Assembly: GCA_942492965.1 (NCBI GenBank)
Contig: OW818656.1
Location: 496,001-560,000 of the forward strand
Origin: Sphingosinicella sp942492965
GTDB lineage: Bacteria; Pseudomonadota; Alphaproteobacteria; Sphingomonadales; Sphingomonadaceae
Direction of reading: 5' to 3'
DNA length: 64,000 nucleotides
The notes below the pieces were generated by a model, which saw nothing but the letters and a program-made list of their open reading frames with translations, had not been told where the DNA came from and did not search any database. Position 1 is the first letter of the stretch. Every line of letters begins with the position of its first letter. The translations under genes were made by a program, and so were the position numbers. Positions 34,577 to 42,662 of this stretch are shown one piece after another.

Positions 34577-35321
34577 CCGCGACGTTCAGGCGTCGCTCGT
34601 ATTCGTCGGCCAGCCTGCGAAGCGCCTCCGCCCCGTCTCCGCGGAAGGATGAGCCGTGCATGACGGCGAGCAGGCTGGGCGCCAGATCCGCCAGTCGGCG
34701 CAGCGTCGGCGCGGTATCGGGCGTGAGGCTGGTCGCCCCGAACATGTCTTCTGCGGCCATCGCTGCCGGAACAATGTCGCTTGCTGTCACGGCCTCGCCG
34801 TCCCCGACCTGCGTGAACACATCCCCGCAAAAGAGTGTGGCGGTGGTTTCCTCGTAGAGCATCTGCGCTTCCCAGCCGTGGGGAACATGCGGCGTGGGAA
34901 CAAGCCGAACGCTCTTGCCGCCAAGATCCATCACCTCGTCCTCGCCAAGAGCCCGAGGCGCACGGTCCGCGAGATCGTTGACCGAGATATTGCATCCAAG
35001 CGGGCTGTAGACGACCTGCGCTTGGGGCGCAGCTTCAAGCCAGAGGTTCATCGCACCGCATTCATCGGCCTCGATATGCCCGAAACTGATCCAGCGCAGG
35101 CGATCAAGCGGCAGGATGGCCGCGACAGCTGACGAGACCGATGGGAAGAGCGACCGGGGCCCGCAATGAAAAAGCAGGGGTTCATCGGCAACGATCAGGA
35201 ACTGATTGAATGTGAAACCCGCGGGCGGCGCAATATCGGTGACATGTGTCGACAGGCGGTGGATGCCCGGAGCGATCTCGGTGGTTCGCGTTTGGATACG
35301 GTCCTCCCCTCGAAAGATCAC
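34566..35321 (-). CDS. stand-alone flavodiiron-like MBL-fold protein
   Basis: 251 residues with a metallo-beta-lactamase fold. The motif FGHIEADECGAMNLW has HxExD, the di-iron ligand pattern of flavodiiron (ODP) proteins rather than HxHxDH hydrolases. Further ligand candidates are HVPHGW, FCGDVFTQ and VMHGSSF. The flavodoxin domain of full flavodiiron proteins is missing. Such short forms may reduce oxygen, NO or peroxide, or act as hydrolases; the substrate is unknown. It is convergent with spt and 82 nt downstream of the nucleotidyltransferase gene on the same strand. Confidence 0.82.
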   Translation of the reverse strand: MIFRGEDRIQTRTTEIAPGIHRLSTHVTDIAPPAGFTFNQFLIVADEPLLFHCGPRSLFPSVSSAVAAILPLDRLRWISFGHIEADECGAMNLWLEAAPQAQVVYSPLGCNISVNDLADRAPRALGEDEVMDLGGKSVRLVPTPHVPHGWEAQMLYEETTATLFCGDVFTQVGDGEAVTASDIVPAAMAAEDMFGATSLTPDTAPTLRRLADLAPSLLAVMHGSSFRGDGAEALRRLADEYERRLNVAAMR

Positions 35322-35403
35322 CCGAACGGATGTTTCCGTCTTTTTGACGAAGCCGTCACGGAAGTCGAGCTTCGGATTGCCGCTGCGAGATTTTCGATCG
35401 CGA

Positions 35404-36321
35404 TTACCGTATCGCGCCCTTGCGGATCAGCCTCGGCAGCAGCACGAGGCCGGCGAGGATCGGGAAGCGGCGGTGCCACGGCTTCACGACGATGCCCGCG
35501 CCCGCGTGGCGGTTCACCTTCCACGCGATATAATCGACGCCGCCCTTGAAGGTAAAACTCGCCTTCGCGAGCCGCAGCACCGAAAGCAGCTTGCCCCGGC
35601 GGCGCAGCTTCGCCCACGCGCGTTCGCCGGATTTGCGATCGGTATCCGCGCGGAAATGCACAATGCCGCCGCGCACTTCCGCCGCGAGATCGCTGTCCGC
35701 GATGGCGGGTGCGGTGAAGGCGGTATAGCGCGCGGGATCGGTTTCGAAGATCGACTGGCCGCGCCCCGCACGTTCCGACCTGAGTTCGGAAGCGTAGGTG
35801 AGCGCGAAGGCGCCGGTCCACAGCGCTTCGATGCTGAGATCATCGTCAAGCATCGGCCGCGCGGTCTTGAGCAATGTCGGCGCGGCCGTCGCAACCGCAC
35901 GGATCACGCGCGCACGCGCCGCATCGCCGCGCACCCAGACGAGCCGCGAAGGCTGCGCGAACCGCGCCCAGACCGAAACGTTGTCGCAATCCGGCGAGCA
36001 AGCGTGCGCAAAATCTTCCAACGACATCACCGCGAACTTGGCGCGCAGACCTTCATGCTCCGCGTAAAAGACGTTGGGCGGGATCAGCCGGTTCGCCGTC
36101 GCCATCCACCGGCGCGTGTAGGCGCGATCATAGGAATCAACGAGCAGGTAGAAATCAAGAAGCGAATCGCCGAGGTCTTCGCTTCGGAGACACGAACCGT
36201 AGAACAGCACCGCCTGCGCGGCACCGCCACAGCGACCGGCGATCGCCTTGGCGAAATCGGCGACTTCGGGCGCGGCGGGCGTTTCCAGCTCGGCCGCAAC
36301 GAGCGGCACGAGTGCCGTCAT
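35404..36321 (-). CDS. Pol-beta-fold nucleotidyltransferase-like protein in sphingolipid cluster
   Basis: 305 residues. Residues about 35-60 (AVLFYGSCLRSEDLGDSLLD then FYLLVDS) match the GS...D(x)D pattern of minimal nucleotidyltransferases. The C-terminal half is helical, basic and ends with a hydrophobic patch (RFPILAGLVLLPRLIRKG). Its start overlaps the lipid-kinase stop by 4 nt, so both are made together. In Caulobacter the ceramide-phosphoglycerate (Cpg) genes include a nucleotidyltransferase-type enzyme making an activated glycerate; a similar headgroup role is my inference. Confidence 0.72.
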   Translation of the reverse strand: MTALVPLVAAELETPAAPEVADFAKAIAGRCGGAAQAVLFYGSCLRSEDLGDSLLDFYLLVDSYDRAYTRRWMATANRLIPPNVFYAEHEGLRAKFAVMSLEDFAHACSPDCDNVSVWARFAQPSRLVWVRGDAARARVIRAVATAAPTLLKTARPMLDDDLSIEALWTGAFALTYASELRSERAGRGQSIFETDPARYTAFTAPAIADSDLAAEVRGGIVHFRADTDRKSGERAWAKLRRRGKLLSVLRLAKASFTFKGGVDYIAWKVNRHAGAGIVVKPWHRRFPILAGLVLLPRLIRKGAIR

Positions 36322-37289
36322 GCCGCGAGGCTGAGGAAGGACACCGGCGCGGTGGGCGTCAGCACGATCGAATGCCCCTCGCCCGCTTCGTAAAGCTCGC
36401 CATCGAGGATGACGCTGGCGCGCTTGCCCTCAATGCGGATCTCGTCGCCGCGGCGCAGGTGAAGGCCGTTGAAGCGCGCGCTGCCCAGCCGCCCGGCGAG
36501 CGCCGAAAGCAGCGCCTTGAAGATCGTGCCCCGGCGCTGCTCGATCGCCATCAGCTTCAGCGATCCGCCGTGATCGTTGAACGGCGTCGCGAAATTGAGC
36601 AGCAGCCGTTCGAGCGTCGTCACCATCAGCACGAAGAAGCTGCCCTCGACAGGCTTGCCGCCACGGTGCAGCGAGACGCGCATCGGGCTCGGTTTGACGG
36701 GATTCCAGCGCGCGCCCACGCCGACGAGCACGCTTGCGAGTACCACGAAGATCGCCATCAGATGGCTCACCCAGTTCGGCAGGCCGAGCGGGTAAATCTT
36801 GTTGCGGCAGAACAGGATCGCCTCCGCAAGGCCAGCGCCGCCGAGGAACATGCCGAATACCGGACGCGCCGCAATGCCGTCGCTGAGCGCAATCAGCTGC
36901 CGCGCGACGACGTGCGGATCAACGCCCGTCTCGACGATCTTCAGAATATTGGCGAGCGCCTCCACCGGGTTGGCGCCCGCACCCAGATCGAGCGCGATCA
37001 GATTGGTCTTGCCGTTCGGCAGCACCGCAAGGGGCGGCACGGCGCCCTTGAAGTGGTGGCCGTTGTAAATCTCGGTGAGCGCGGCCTGCACGGTGCCGTC
37101 GCCGCCGTTGATGACGAGCACGGCGGGCTTCACGCGCGCGATCATGGCGAGCGCGTCGGGCACTTCGGAGATATCGCCCACTTCGTAGTGGAAGATGTTC
37201 GGGTGCTGCGCCACGAACTCCCGGATGCGCGGCAACGCGGCCTTGTTGCCGGTCGAGCGCGGATTGGAGAGGAGCGCGACGCAGGCCAT
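36318..37289 (-). CDS. diacylglycerol-kinase-family lipid kinase, candidate ceramide kinase
   Basis: 323 residues with the DAGK catalytic domain: N-terminal ALLSNPRSTGNKAALPR and the ATP-site signature LVINGGDGTVQAALTEI. The C-terminal half carries the beta-sandwich typical of YegS/DgkB-like kinases. In the sphingolipid island the likely substrate is ceramide; Caulobacter has a homologous kinase (Cpg/CerK) in its cluster. Diacylglycerol or undecaprenol are alternatives. Starts 1 nt after the DUF2141 stop region and overlaps the nucleotidyltransferase downstream. Confidence 0.82.
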   Translation of the reverse strand: MACVALLSNPRSTGNKAALPRIREFVAQHPNIFHYEVGDISEVPDALAMIARVKPAVLVINGGDGTVQAALTEIYNGHHFKGAVPPLAVLPNGKTNLIALDLGAGANPVEALANILKIVETGVDPHVVARQLIALSDGIAARPVFGMFLGGAGLAEAILFCRNKIYPLGLPNWVSHLMAIFVVLASVLVGVGARWNPVKPSPMRVSLHRGGKPVEGSFFVLMVTTLERLLLNFATPFNDHGGSLKLMAIEQRRGTIFKALLSALAGRLGSARFNGLHLRRGDEIRIEGKRASVILDGELYEAGEGHSIVLTPTAPVSFLSLAA

Positions 37290-37290
37290 G

Positions 37291-37839
37291 TCAGTCGCGC
37301 CTTGCTACAAGGGGCTTCACGGAAAACAGCCCCTGCCTGTAGTTCAGGATCACATCGACGACGGTGACGCCGCCGCGCGCGACGAACATCGCGTCTTCAT
37401 AATCGGGTTTCGACAGGCCGAGCTTGGGATTGCCCGAAAAGCCGACGCCGTCCTTCGAGACGGAGAGTTTGCCGTTCATGTCGCTGTCGTGAAGCACCGC
37501 CATCGAAAACTCGCCGTGGCGGGGCAGCGCCATGCAGATATTCATGTCGCCAGACGCCGTCATCGGCAGCTCGATGCGCTTCAGCTTCTTGCCCTTTTCG
37601 AGAAACTCGTCGGGATTGTCGCTGTAGAGCTGGACGCGGAGGTTCCCGATGCGGTCCTTGAAGCCATACACGCGCACAAGCGCGGCCGGACCGCGCGCAC
37701 CCGGCGCGCAGGCCGCAGCCTCGGGGCCGATGATCGTCTGGGCGGCCGCGGGCGCTGAAAATGCGCCAAGAACCGCCGTCGCCGCGATCAGCGAACGGAC
37801 AAGCCCCCGGAAAGACGCATTGGACCGTTTCAGCACCAT
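37291..37839 (-). CDS. DUF2141 exported protein
   Basis: 182 residues with a signal peptide (SLIAATAVLGAFSAPAAAQ, residues 14-32) and the DUF2141 domain: VRVYGFKDRIGNLRVQLYSD, MALPRHGEFSMAVLHDSDMN and NGKLSVSKDGVGFS. Function unknown; beta-sandwich, periplasmic. First gene of the DUF2141-kinase-nucleotidyltransferase operon, divergent from lptF with a 117-bp shared upstream region. ATG 37839 follows GAGGAGG-like GGAGG. Confidence 0.85.
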   Translation of the reverse strand: MVLKRSNASFRGLVRSLIAATAVLGAFSAPAAAQTIIGPEAAACAPGARGPAALVRVYGFKDRIGNLRVQLYSDNPDEFLEKGKKLKRIELPMTASGDMNICMALPRHGEFSMAVLHDSDMNGKLSVSKDGVGFSGNPKLGLSKPDYEDAMFVARGGVTVVDVILNYRQGLFSVKPLVARRD

Positions 37840-37956
37840 GAACCTCCTCGACCTTCCCCTTTTTCGAATCACCAAATAGTTGATGCATCGCTGCTCTCCC
37901 GTGGTATCGGGTCCGCTTGCGGCCAAAATTTGACCAAGGATCGACAAAACCAAGAG

Positions 37957-39180
37957 ATGCTGGCCCGGTTCGACAGGTACATGGCGCGGCTGATCGCGGT
38001 GCCGTTGTTCGCGACACTGATGATCGCGGCCATGCTGCTATTGCTGGAGAAGATGCTGAAATTGTTCGACTTCGTGGTGAACGAAGGCGGACCTGCATCG
38101 GTCGTCTGGCGTATGCTCGGGAACCTCATTCCGCAGTATCTCGGCCTTGGAATCCCCGTTGGCCTTCTTCTTGGCATATTGCTCGCTTTCCGGAATCTGG
38201 CGCTTTCGAGCGAACTCGACGCGATGCGCGCCGTGGGAATCAGCTACATGCGGATGCTGCGCGTCCCCTACATGTATGCGCTGCTCCTCGGCCTTCTCAC
38301 GCTGCTCATCGTCGGCTTCATCCAGCCGATCAGCCGCTATGCCTATGAAGGCCTGGAGTTCGAGCTGCGCTCGGGCGCGCTCGGCGCGACGATCGACGTG
38401 GGCGAGTTCGTGCAGGTGGCGCGCAACACCACGCTCCGCGTCGAGGAAAGCCGCAATCATGGCCGCGACCTGCGCGGCATCTTTGTCAGCGGCCAGAGCG
38501 CGGACGGCAAGACCGTCTCCGTCACCGCCGCGCGGGGCACCTTCCTTGCCACCGACGATCCCGACGTGATCCTGCTGCGGCTCACCGACGGCACGCTCGT
38601 GCACGACGCGCCTGGCTACAGGCAGCCGCGCGTGCTGAGCTTCCGGATGCATGACCTGCCGATCGATCTGCCGCAGATCGAACTGTTCCGCATTCGGGGC
38701 GCCGAAGCCGACGACAATGAACTGACCCTCCCCGAACTCTACCGCGTCGGCTATCTCGGTCAGGGCACCACCACCGAGGAAAACCGGCACGCCGTGCGCG
38801 CGAACCTGCACCGGCGGCTCGTGCAGGTGTTCGCCGTGCTGGTGATCCCGCTGCTTGCGGTGGCGCTCGCGGTGCCGCCCAAGCGCTCGACCTCGGCGGT
38901 CGGCGTGTTCGCCGCGCTCACCACCCTTATCGTCTACAACGAGATTTCAGAGGCCGCCGAGCGCTCCGGCGCTGCGGGTAAGGCCGACATCGTGCTCAGC
39001 CAGTGGGGCAGCTTCATCGCGTTCAGCCTGCTCTGCGCGTGGTTCTTCCATGTCCTCGCGAACGTACCGGGGGGCCAGCCGATCGCGATGATCGAGCGCG
39101 GCGCGGGCATCGTCACCAAGTGGATCGTCAGCCTGTGGCGCCTGATCCGGCGCCGCTTGGGAAGGGTGCGCACAGCATGA
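37957..39180 (+). CDS. lptF: LptF-type permease
   Basis: 407-residue LptF/LptG (YjgP/YjgQ) permease: 3 N-terminal helices (about 10-100), a periplasmic beta-jellyroll domain (about 120-270) and 3 C-terminal helices. ARFDRYMARLIAVPLFATL at the N-terminus and LLAVALAVPPKRSTSAVGV in the last part are typical. In E. coli LptBFG extracts LPS from the inner membrane. Sphingomonads carry glycosphingolipids instead of LPS, and this gene sits in the sphingolipid island, so sphingolipid export is inferred. ATG 37957 chosen; a TTG nine codons earlier is possible. Confidence 0.88.
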   Translation: MLARFDRYMARLIAVPLFATLMIAAMLLLLEKMLKLFDFVVNEGGPASVVWRMLGNLIPQYLGLGIPVGLLLGILLAFRNLALSSELDAMRAVGISYMRMLRVPYMYALLLGLLTLLIVGFIQPISRYAYEGLEFELRSGALGATIDVGEFVQVARNTTLRVEESRNHGRDLRGIFVSGQSADGKTVSVTAARGTFLATDDPDVILLRLTDGTLVHDAPGYRQPRVLSFRMHDLPIDLPQIELFRIRGAEADDNELTLPELYRVGYLGQGTTTEENRHAVRANLHRRLVQVFAVLVIPLLAVALAVPPKRSTSAVGVFAALTTLIVYNEISEAAERSGAAGKADIVLSQWGSFIAFSLLCAWFFHVLANVPGGQPIAMIERGAGIVTKWIVSLWRLIRRRLGRVRTA

Positions 39181-40280
39181 GCAGCGCGCTGACATTCTGG
39201 CCCTCTCCCACCATCGCGACTTACACCGCGCGCATGTTCATGCTGCGGACGCTCGCCTTCGCGATCGGCCTCGTCGCCATATTGCAGACGCTCGACCTGC
39301 TCACGGAATCGAACAAGATCCTTGCCATCGACGGCAACGGCAACGCCGAACTGCTGCGCTATGTGCAGCTTCGCGTTCCGCAGCTCATCTCGCAGTTCCT
39401 GCCCTTCTCCGTGCTGCTCGGCGCACTCGTGACAATGGCGACGCTGAGCCAGAACAGCGAGGTGACGATCTTCCGCGCCGCCGGGCTTTCCGCGCACCAG
39501 ATTCTCTACCCGATGATGGCAGCGGCGCTCGGCGTCTCGCTGTTTCACTTCGCGTTCAACGAGATGGTGCTGGTGCGCACGAATGCCGAACTCATCGCGT
39601 GGGAAAAGGCCGAATACCGGCGCGATGCGGAAATCGACACGAATCCGCTGACCGACGTGTGGGTGCGCGAGGGGCGCGAGATCATCCATGCCGACAGCGT
39701 GACCGGAAGCGGCGCGGCAACCGTGCTTCACGGCGTGCGCGTCGACCGCCGCGACGGCAGCCGCCTGCGCCAGATCATCAACGCCGCAAGCGCGCGCCCG
39801 GACGGCAACGCCTGGCAGCTCAAGAACGTCCGCATCTTTACCGTGCGCACGGGCGCGCTTTCGCACGCGCCGCAGATGCGGCTCGGTGCGGGTATCGAGC
39901 CCGACCGCTTCACGATGCGTGCGCCCGACCCCGACCGCACGAATATCGTCGACCTCTGGAAACAGACGCGCCTGCTCGAATCCGTCGGGCGCGGCACGGA
40001 TTCGCTGCGCGTCGCGCTCTACCACAAGGTCTCGCTGCCGCTGTCCGCCGTGCTGATGCCGCTGCTCGGCGCGGTGACCGCCTTCGGGCTCGCCCGCTCA
40101 GGCAGGCTGTTCGCACGCGCTGTCGTCGGCATGGTGCTCGGCTTTGCCTATTTCGTCGCCGACAATTTCATGGTGGCGATGGGTGAGTTCGGCTCCGTTC
40201 CGCCCTTGGCGGCGGGCTGGGCGCCGTTCCTGCTGTTCTTCCTCGTCGGCGAAGCAGTGCTGTTCCGGACCGAGGAATGA
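39177..40280 (+). CDS. lptG: LptG-type permease
   Basis: 367-residue partner permease with the same plan: helices, periplasmic jellyroll (from about residue 110: EIDTNPLTDVWVREGREIIH), helices (SLPLSAVLMPLLGAVTAFGL). The start is YTARMFMLRTLAFAIGLVAI. ATG 39177 overlaps the lptF stop and the stop overlaps the flippase gene, so the three membrane proteins are co-translated. The ATPase LptB and bridge proteins LptC/A are not in the window. Substrate inference as for the first permease. Confidence 0.88.
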   Translation: MSSALTFWPSPTIATYTARMFMLRTLAFAIGLVAILQTLDLLTESNKILAIDGNGNAELLRYVQLRVPQLISQFLPFSVLLGALVTMATLSQNSEVTIFRAAGLSAHQILYPMMAAALGVSLFHFAFNEMVLVRTNAELIAWEKAEYRRDAEIDTNPLTDVWVREGREIIHADSVTGSGAATVLHGVRVDRRDGSRLRQIINAASARPDGNAWQLKNVRIFTVRTGALSHAPQMRLGAGIEPDRFTMRAPDPDRTNIVDLWKQTRLLESVGRGTDSLRVALYHKVSLPLSAVLMPLLGAVTAFGLARSGRLFARAVVGMVLGFAYFVADNFMVAMGEFGSVPPLAAGWAPFLLFFLVGEAVLFRTEE

Positions 40281-41806
40281 ACACCCCCGTTGGAAAGTCT
40301 GACGTCGCCAAGGGCGCGGGCGTCGTCGCGCTGTCCCGTCTCGGCGCGCTTGTCGAGGTGGTGTCGCAGCCCGCCTACGTCTGGATGTTCGGCATCGCGG
40401 TTTACGGCGTCTACACCGTGCTCTGGGCGGCGGTGAACACGATCTCCAACGTCGCAGACCTTGCAATCACGCGCGCGCTGCAGCGGGTGATCCCGCAGTC
40501 GCGGAGCGAGCGCGAGGTGCTCGCCGCGCTGAAGGCGGCACTTCTGCTCGGCGTCGTGCCCAGCATCGTCGTCGCCGCGCTCGCGATGGTCTTCGCGGGC
40601 GATCTGGCGGGCCTCGTCAACGCCGGCCCACGCGAAGCGGCGGACATGCGCCTCGCTATCCTCATCTTCGCGCCCGGCCTGCCTTTGTGGTCGTTCATCG
40701 AGCTGGTGACGGCGGCGGCCCGCGCGCGGCGCGCGTTCGGCCCCGAAGTGCGGCTACGGCTCTTCTGGGAGCAGTGCGTACGGCTGGTGCTGGCGTTCGG
40801 CCTGTTCCTCGCGGGTTGGGACACGCTCGCGCTCGTCACCGCGCACACGGCGTCGCTGTTCGTCACTGCGATCCTCGCCGTGCGCCTGCTCGCCCGCTAC
40901 TACGATGTCCGCGCCATGTGGCACACGCCGTTCGACGGGCGGATTTCGTGGCATGTCTTCGTCACCGGCATCAGCTTGCTGCCGATCAACGTCGTCTACC
41001 GCGTGCTGATCGACCTGCCACCGCTCGTCATCAACGCCCTCATTCCGGGAAACGCGGGCGCCGTCGCCTCGGGCCTTTACGGCATCGCGCGCAAGGTGGC
41101 GACGATTCCGCAGCTTTTGCAGCAGGTGTTCCAGTATGTGCTGGCCCCGCTCACCGCCGCGCAGGCCGCCGTCAACCGCCTCGCCATCGAGCCTCTCTAC
41201 GCCTTCGCGACGCGGCTTTCGACCGTGGTCGTGCTGCCGATGGCCGCGTTCCTCTGCCTGATCGGGGACCGCATCCTGTGGCTGTTCACGCCAGACGCTG
41301 TCGCGGCGCTCCCTGTGCTCGTCGTGCTCGTTCTGGGGCGCGCCATCGAAACGGCGATCGGCCCGGCCCGTCCGGTGATCGAGATGATTGGCCACCGCCT
41401 GCTGCCGACGCTGAACGGCGTTCTTACCATCGGCGTTTGGGCCGCAGTTACGTGGTGGCGCGTACCCATCGACGGCGCCGTCGGCATGGCGTGGGCGGTC
41501 GCGGCGGCAAGCGTTTCCAACGCCTTTCTTCCGCTCGCCGAGCTTACCATCGCGCACGGTTTCCGGCCGTTCGGCTGGCGTTTCCTGCTCTGCGTCGGCC
41601 TCGGGCTTGCGGGCGCGGCGATCCTCATGGTCGCCGATCTGGGACTCGCCCACGCCCGCTTCTATATCGAGCTGCCCGCGATGTTCGCGCTGATGCTGGG
41701 CGTCATCTGGCTCGGCCTGCGTTTCGGGCTCGCGCGCTCCGATCGCGGCGCGCTCGGCAGCCTTGGCGCGCGCATCGGTCTGGCTCCCGCCACGCCGTCG
41801 TCGTAA
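40277..41806 (+). CDS. MATE/Wzx-type polytopic flippase
   Basis: 509 residues and about 12-14 membrane helices, with the weakly conserved pattern of lipid-linked oligosaccharide flippases: VVALSRLGALVEVVSQPAYV at the N-terminus, then GLYGIARKVATIPQLLQQVF in the centre. Coupled to lptG by ATGA. In this island it may flip a sphingolipid or its glycosylated form to the periplasmic face before LptFG-type extraction. Exact substrate unknown. Confidence 0.78.
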   Translation: MNTPVGKSDVAKGAGVVALSRLGALVEVVSQPAYVWMFGIAVYGVYTVLWAAVNTISNVADLAITRALQRVIPQSRSEREVLAALKAALLLGVVPSIVVAALAMVFAGDLAGLVNAGPREAADMRLAILIFAPGLPLWSFIELVTAAARARRAFGPEVRLRLFWEQCVRLVLAFGLFLAGWDTLALVTAHTASLFVTAILAVRLLARYYDVRAMWHTPFDGRISWHVFVTGISLLPINVVYRVLIDLPPLVINALIPGNAGAVASGLYGIARKVATIPQLLQQVFQYVLAPLTAAQAAVNRLAIEPLYAFATRLSTVVVLPMAAFLCLIGDRILWLFTPDAVAALPVLVVLVLGRAIETAIGPARPVIEMIGHRLLPTLNGVLTIGVWAAVTWWRVPIDGAVGMAWAVAAASVSNAFLPLAELTIAHGFRPFGWRFLLCVGLGLAGAAILMVADLGLAHARFYIELPAMFALMLGVIWLGLRFGLARSDRGALGSLGARIGLAPATPSS

Positions 41807-41808
41807 AG

Positions 41809-41852
41809 TTGCCGCATTGGGGCGGGATTAAGACCCCCGTAGTTTGCGGCAA
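41809..41852 (+). other. stem-loop between flippase and hydroxylase genes
   Basis: Outer stem TTGCCGCA/TGCGGCAA (41809-41816/41845-41852) encloses GGGG...CCCC. No T-run follows, so it is more likely a leader or processing element for the hydroxylase mRNA than a terminator. Confidence 0.55.
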
Positions 41853-41880
41853 TGCCGTGTGAATCTCAGAGGTCCGTACC

Positions 41881-42654
41881 ATGCAGATGCTCAAGGGCTA
41901 TCGGCTCGGCATGTGGAGCAAGAGCCACAACCTGTCGAAGATGACGTTCCGCGAGCTCGTCGTCGCCTATTTCCAGTACTACGCGATCCAGGCGTATCTG
42001 CTGCTGACAGTGGCTTGCGCCTATGTCGCCGTTGCCTATCCGACGACGTTGCTGCGCGGCGCGGCCTCCGCCGCAATCGCCGTCGCGGCCTATCCGCTGG
42101 CGTGGTTCCTGCTGCACCGCTACGTCCTCCACAGCCGCTGGATGTTCAAGTCACCGCTGACGGCGCGGACGTGGAAGCGCATCCACTACGATCACCATCA
42201 GGATCCCAACCACCTCGAGGTGCTGTTCGGCGCGCTCTACACGACGCTGCCGACCATCGCGATCGTCACGATTCCCGTCGGCTACGCGATCGGCGGCATC
42301 GGCGGCGCGGCGTGGGGCTTCGGCGCGGGCTTGCTCACCACCTGCTTCTACGAATTCTGCCACTGCATCCAGCATCTCTCCTACAAGCCGCGCTCGCCGT
42401 GGCTGGTCGAGATGAAGACACGCCACATGGAACACCACTTCCATGACGAGGACGGTAACTTCGGCATCACCAGCTTCATGTGGGACAAGCTGCTCCGCAC
42501 CTACTACCAGCGCGCCGAACGCCCGGAGAAGAGCGAGACGGTGTTCAACCTTGGCTACACGCCAGAAGCCGCCGAGAAATGGCCGTGGGTCGCTTCCATG
42601 TCCGGCGGCGTCGCTGAAGGCCATCCCCGTCAGCGCATGAAAAAAGCGGCCTGA
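41881..42654 (+). CDS. sterol desaturase / fatty acid hydroxylase superfamily protein
   Basis: 257-residue membrane di-iron enzyme. The histidine clusters are present: LHRYVLHSRW, RIHYDHHQDPNH, FCHCIQHLSY and RHMEHHFHDED. About four hydrophobic segments. The family hydroxylates or desaturates acyl chains and sphingoid bases. Sphingomonad glycosphingolipids carry 2-hydroxy fatty acids, so an acyl 2-hydroxylase (FA2H-like) or a sphingoid-base hydroxylase is plausible; the sequence does not say which. It lies between the flippase and the acyltransferase gene. Confidence 0.85.
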   Translation: MQMLKGYRLGMWSKSHNLSKMTFRELVVAYFQYYAIQAYLLLTVACAYVAVAYPTTLLRGAASAAIAVAAYPLAWFLLHRYVLHSRWMFKSPLTARTWKRIHYDHHQDPNHLEVLFGALYTTLPTIAIVTIPVGYAIGGIGGAAWGFGAGLLTTCFYEFCHCIQHLSYKPRSPWLVEMKTRHMEHHFHDEDGNFGITSFMWDKLLRTYYQRAERPEKSETVFNLGYTPEAAEKWPWVASMSGGVAEGHPRQRMKKAA

Positions 42655-42662
42655 TTCTCGGC

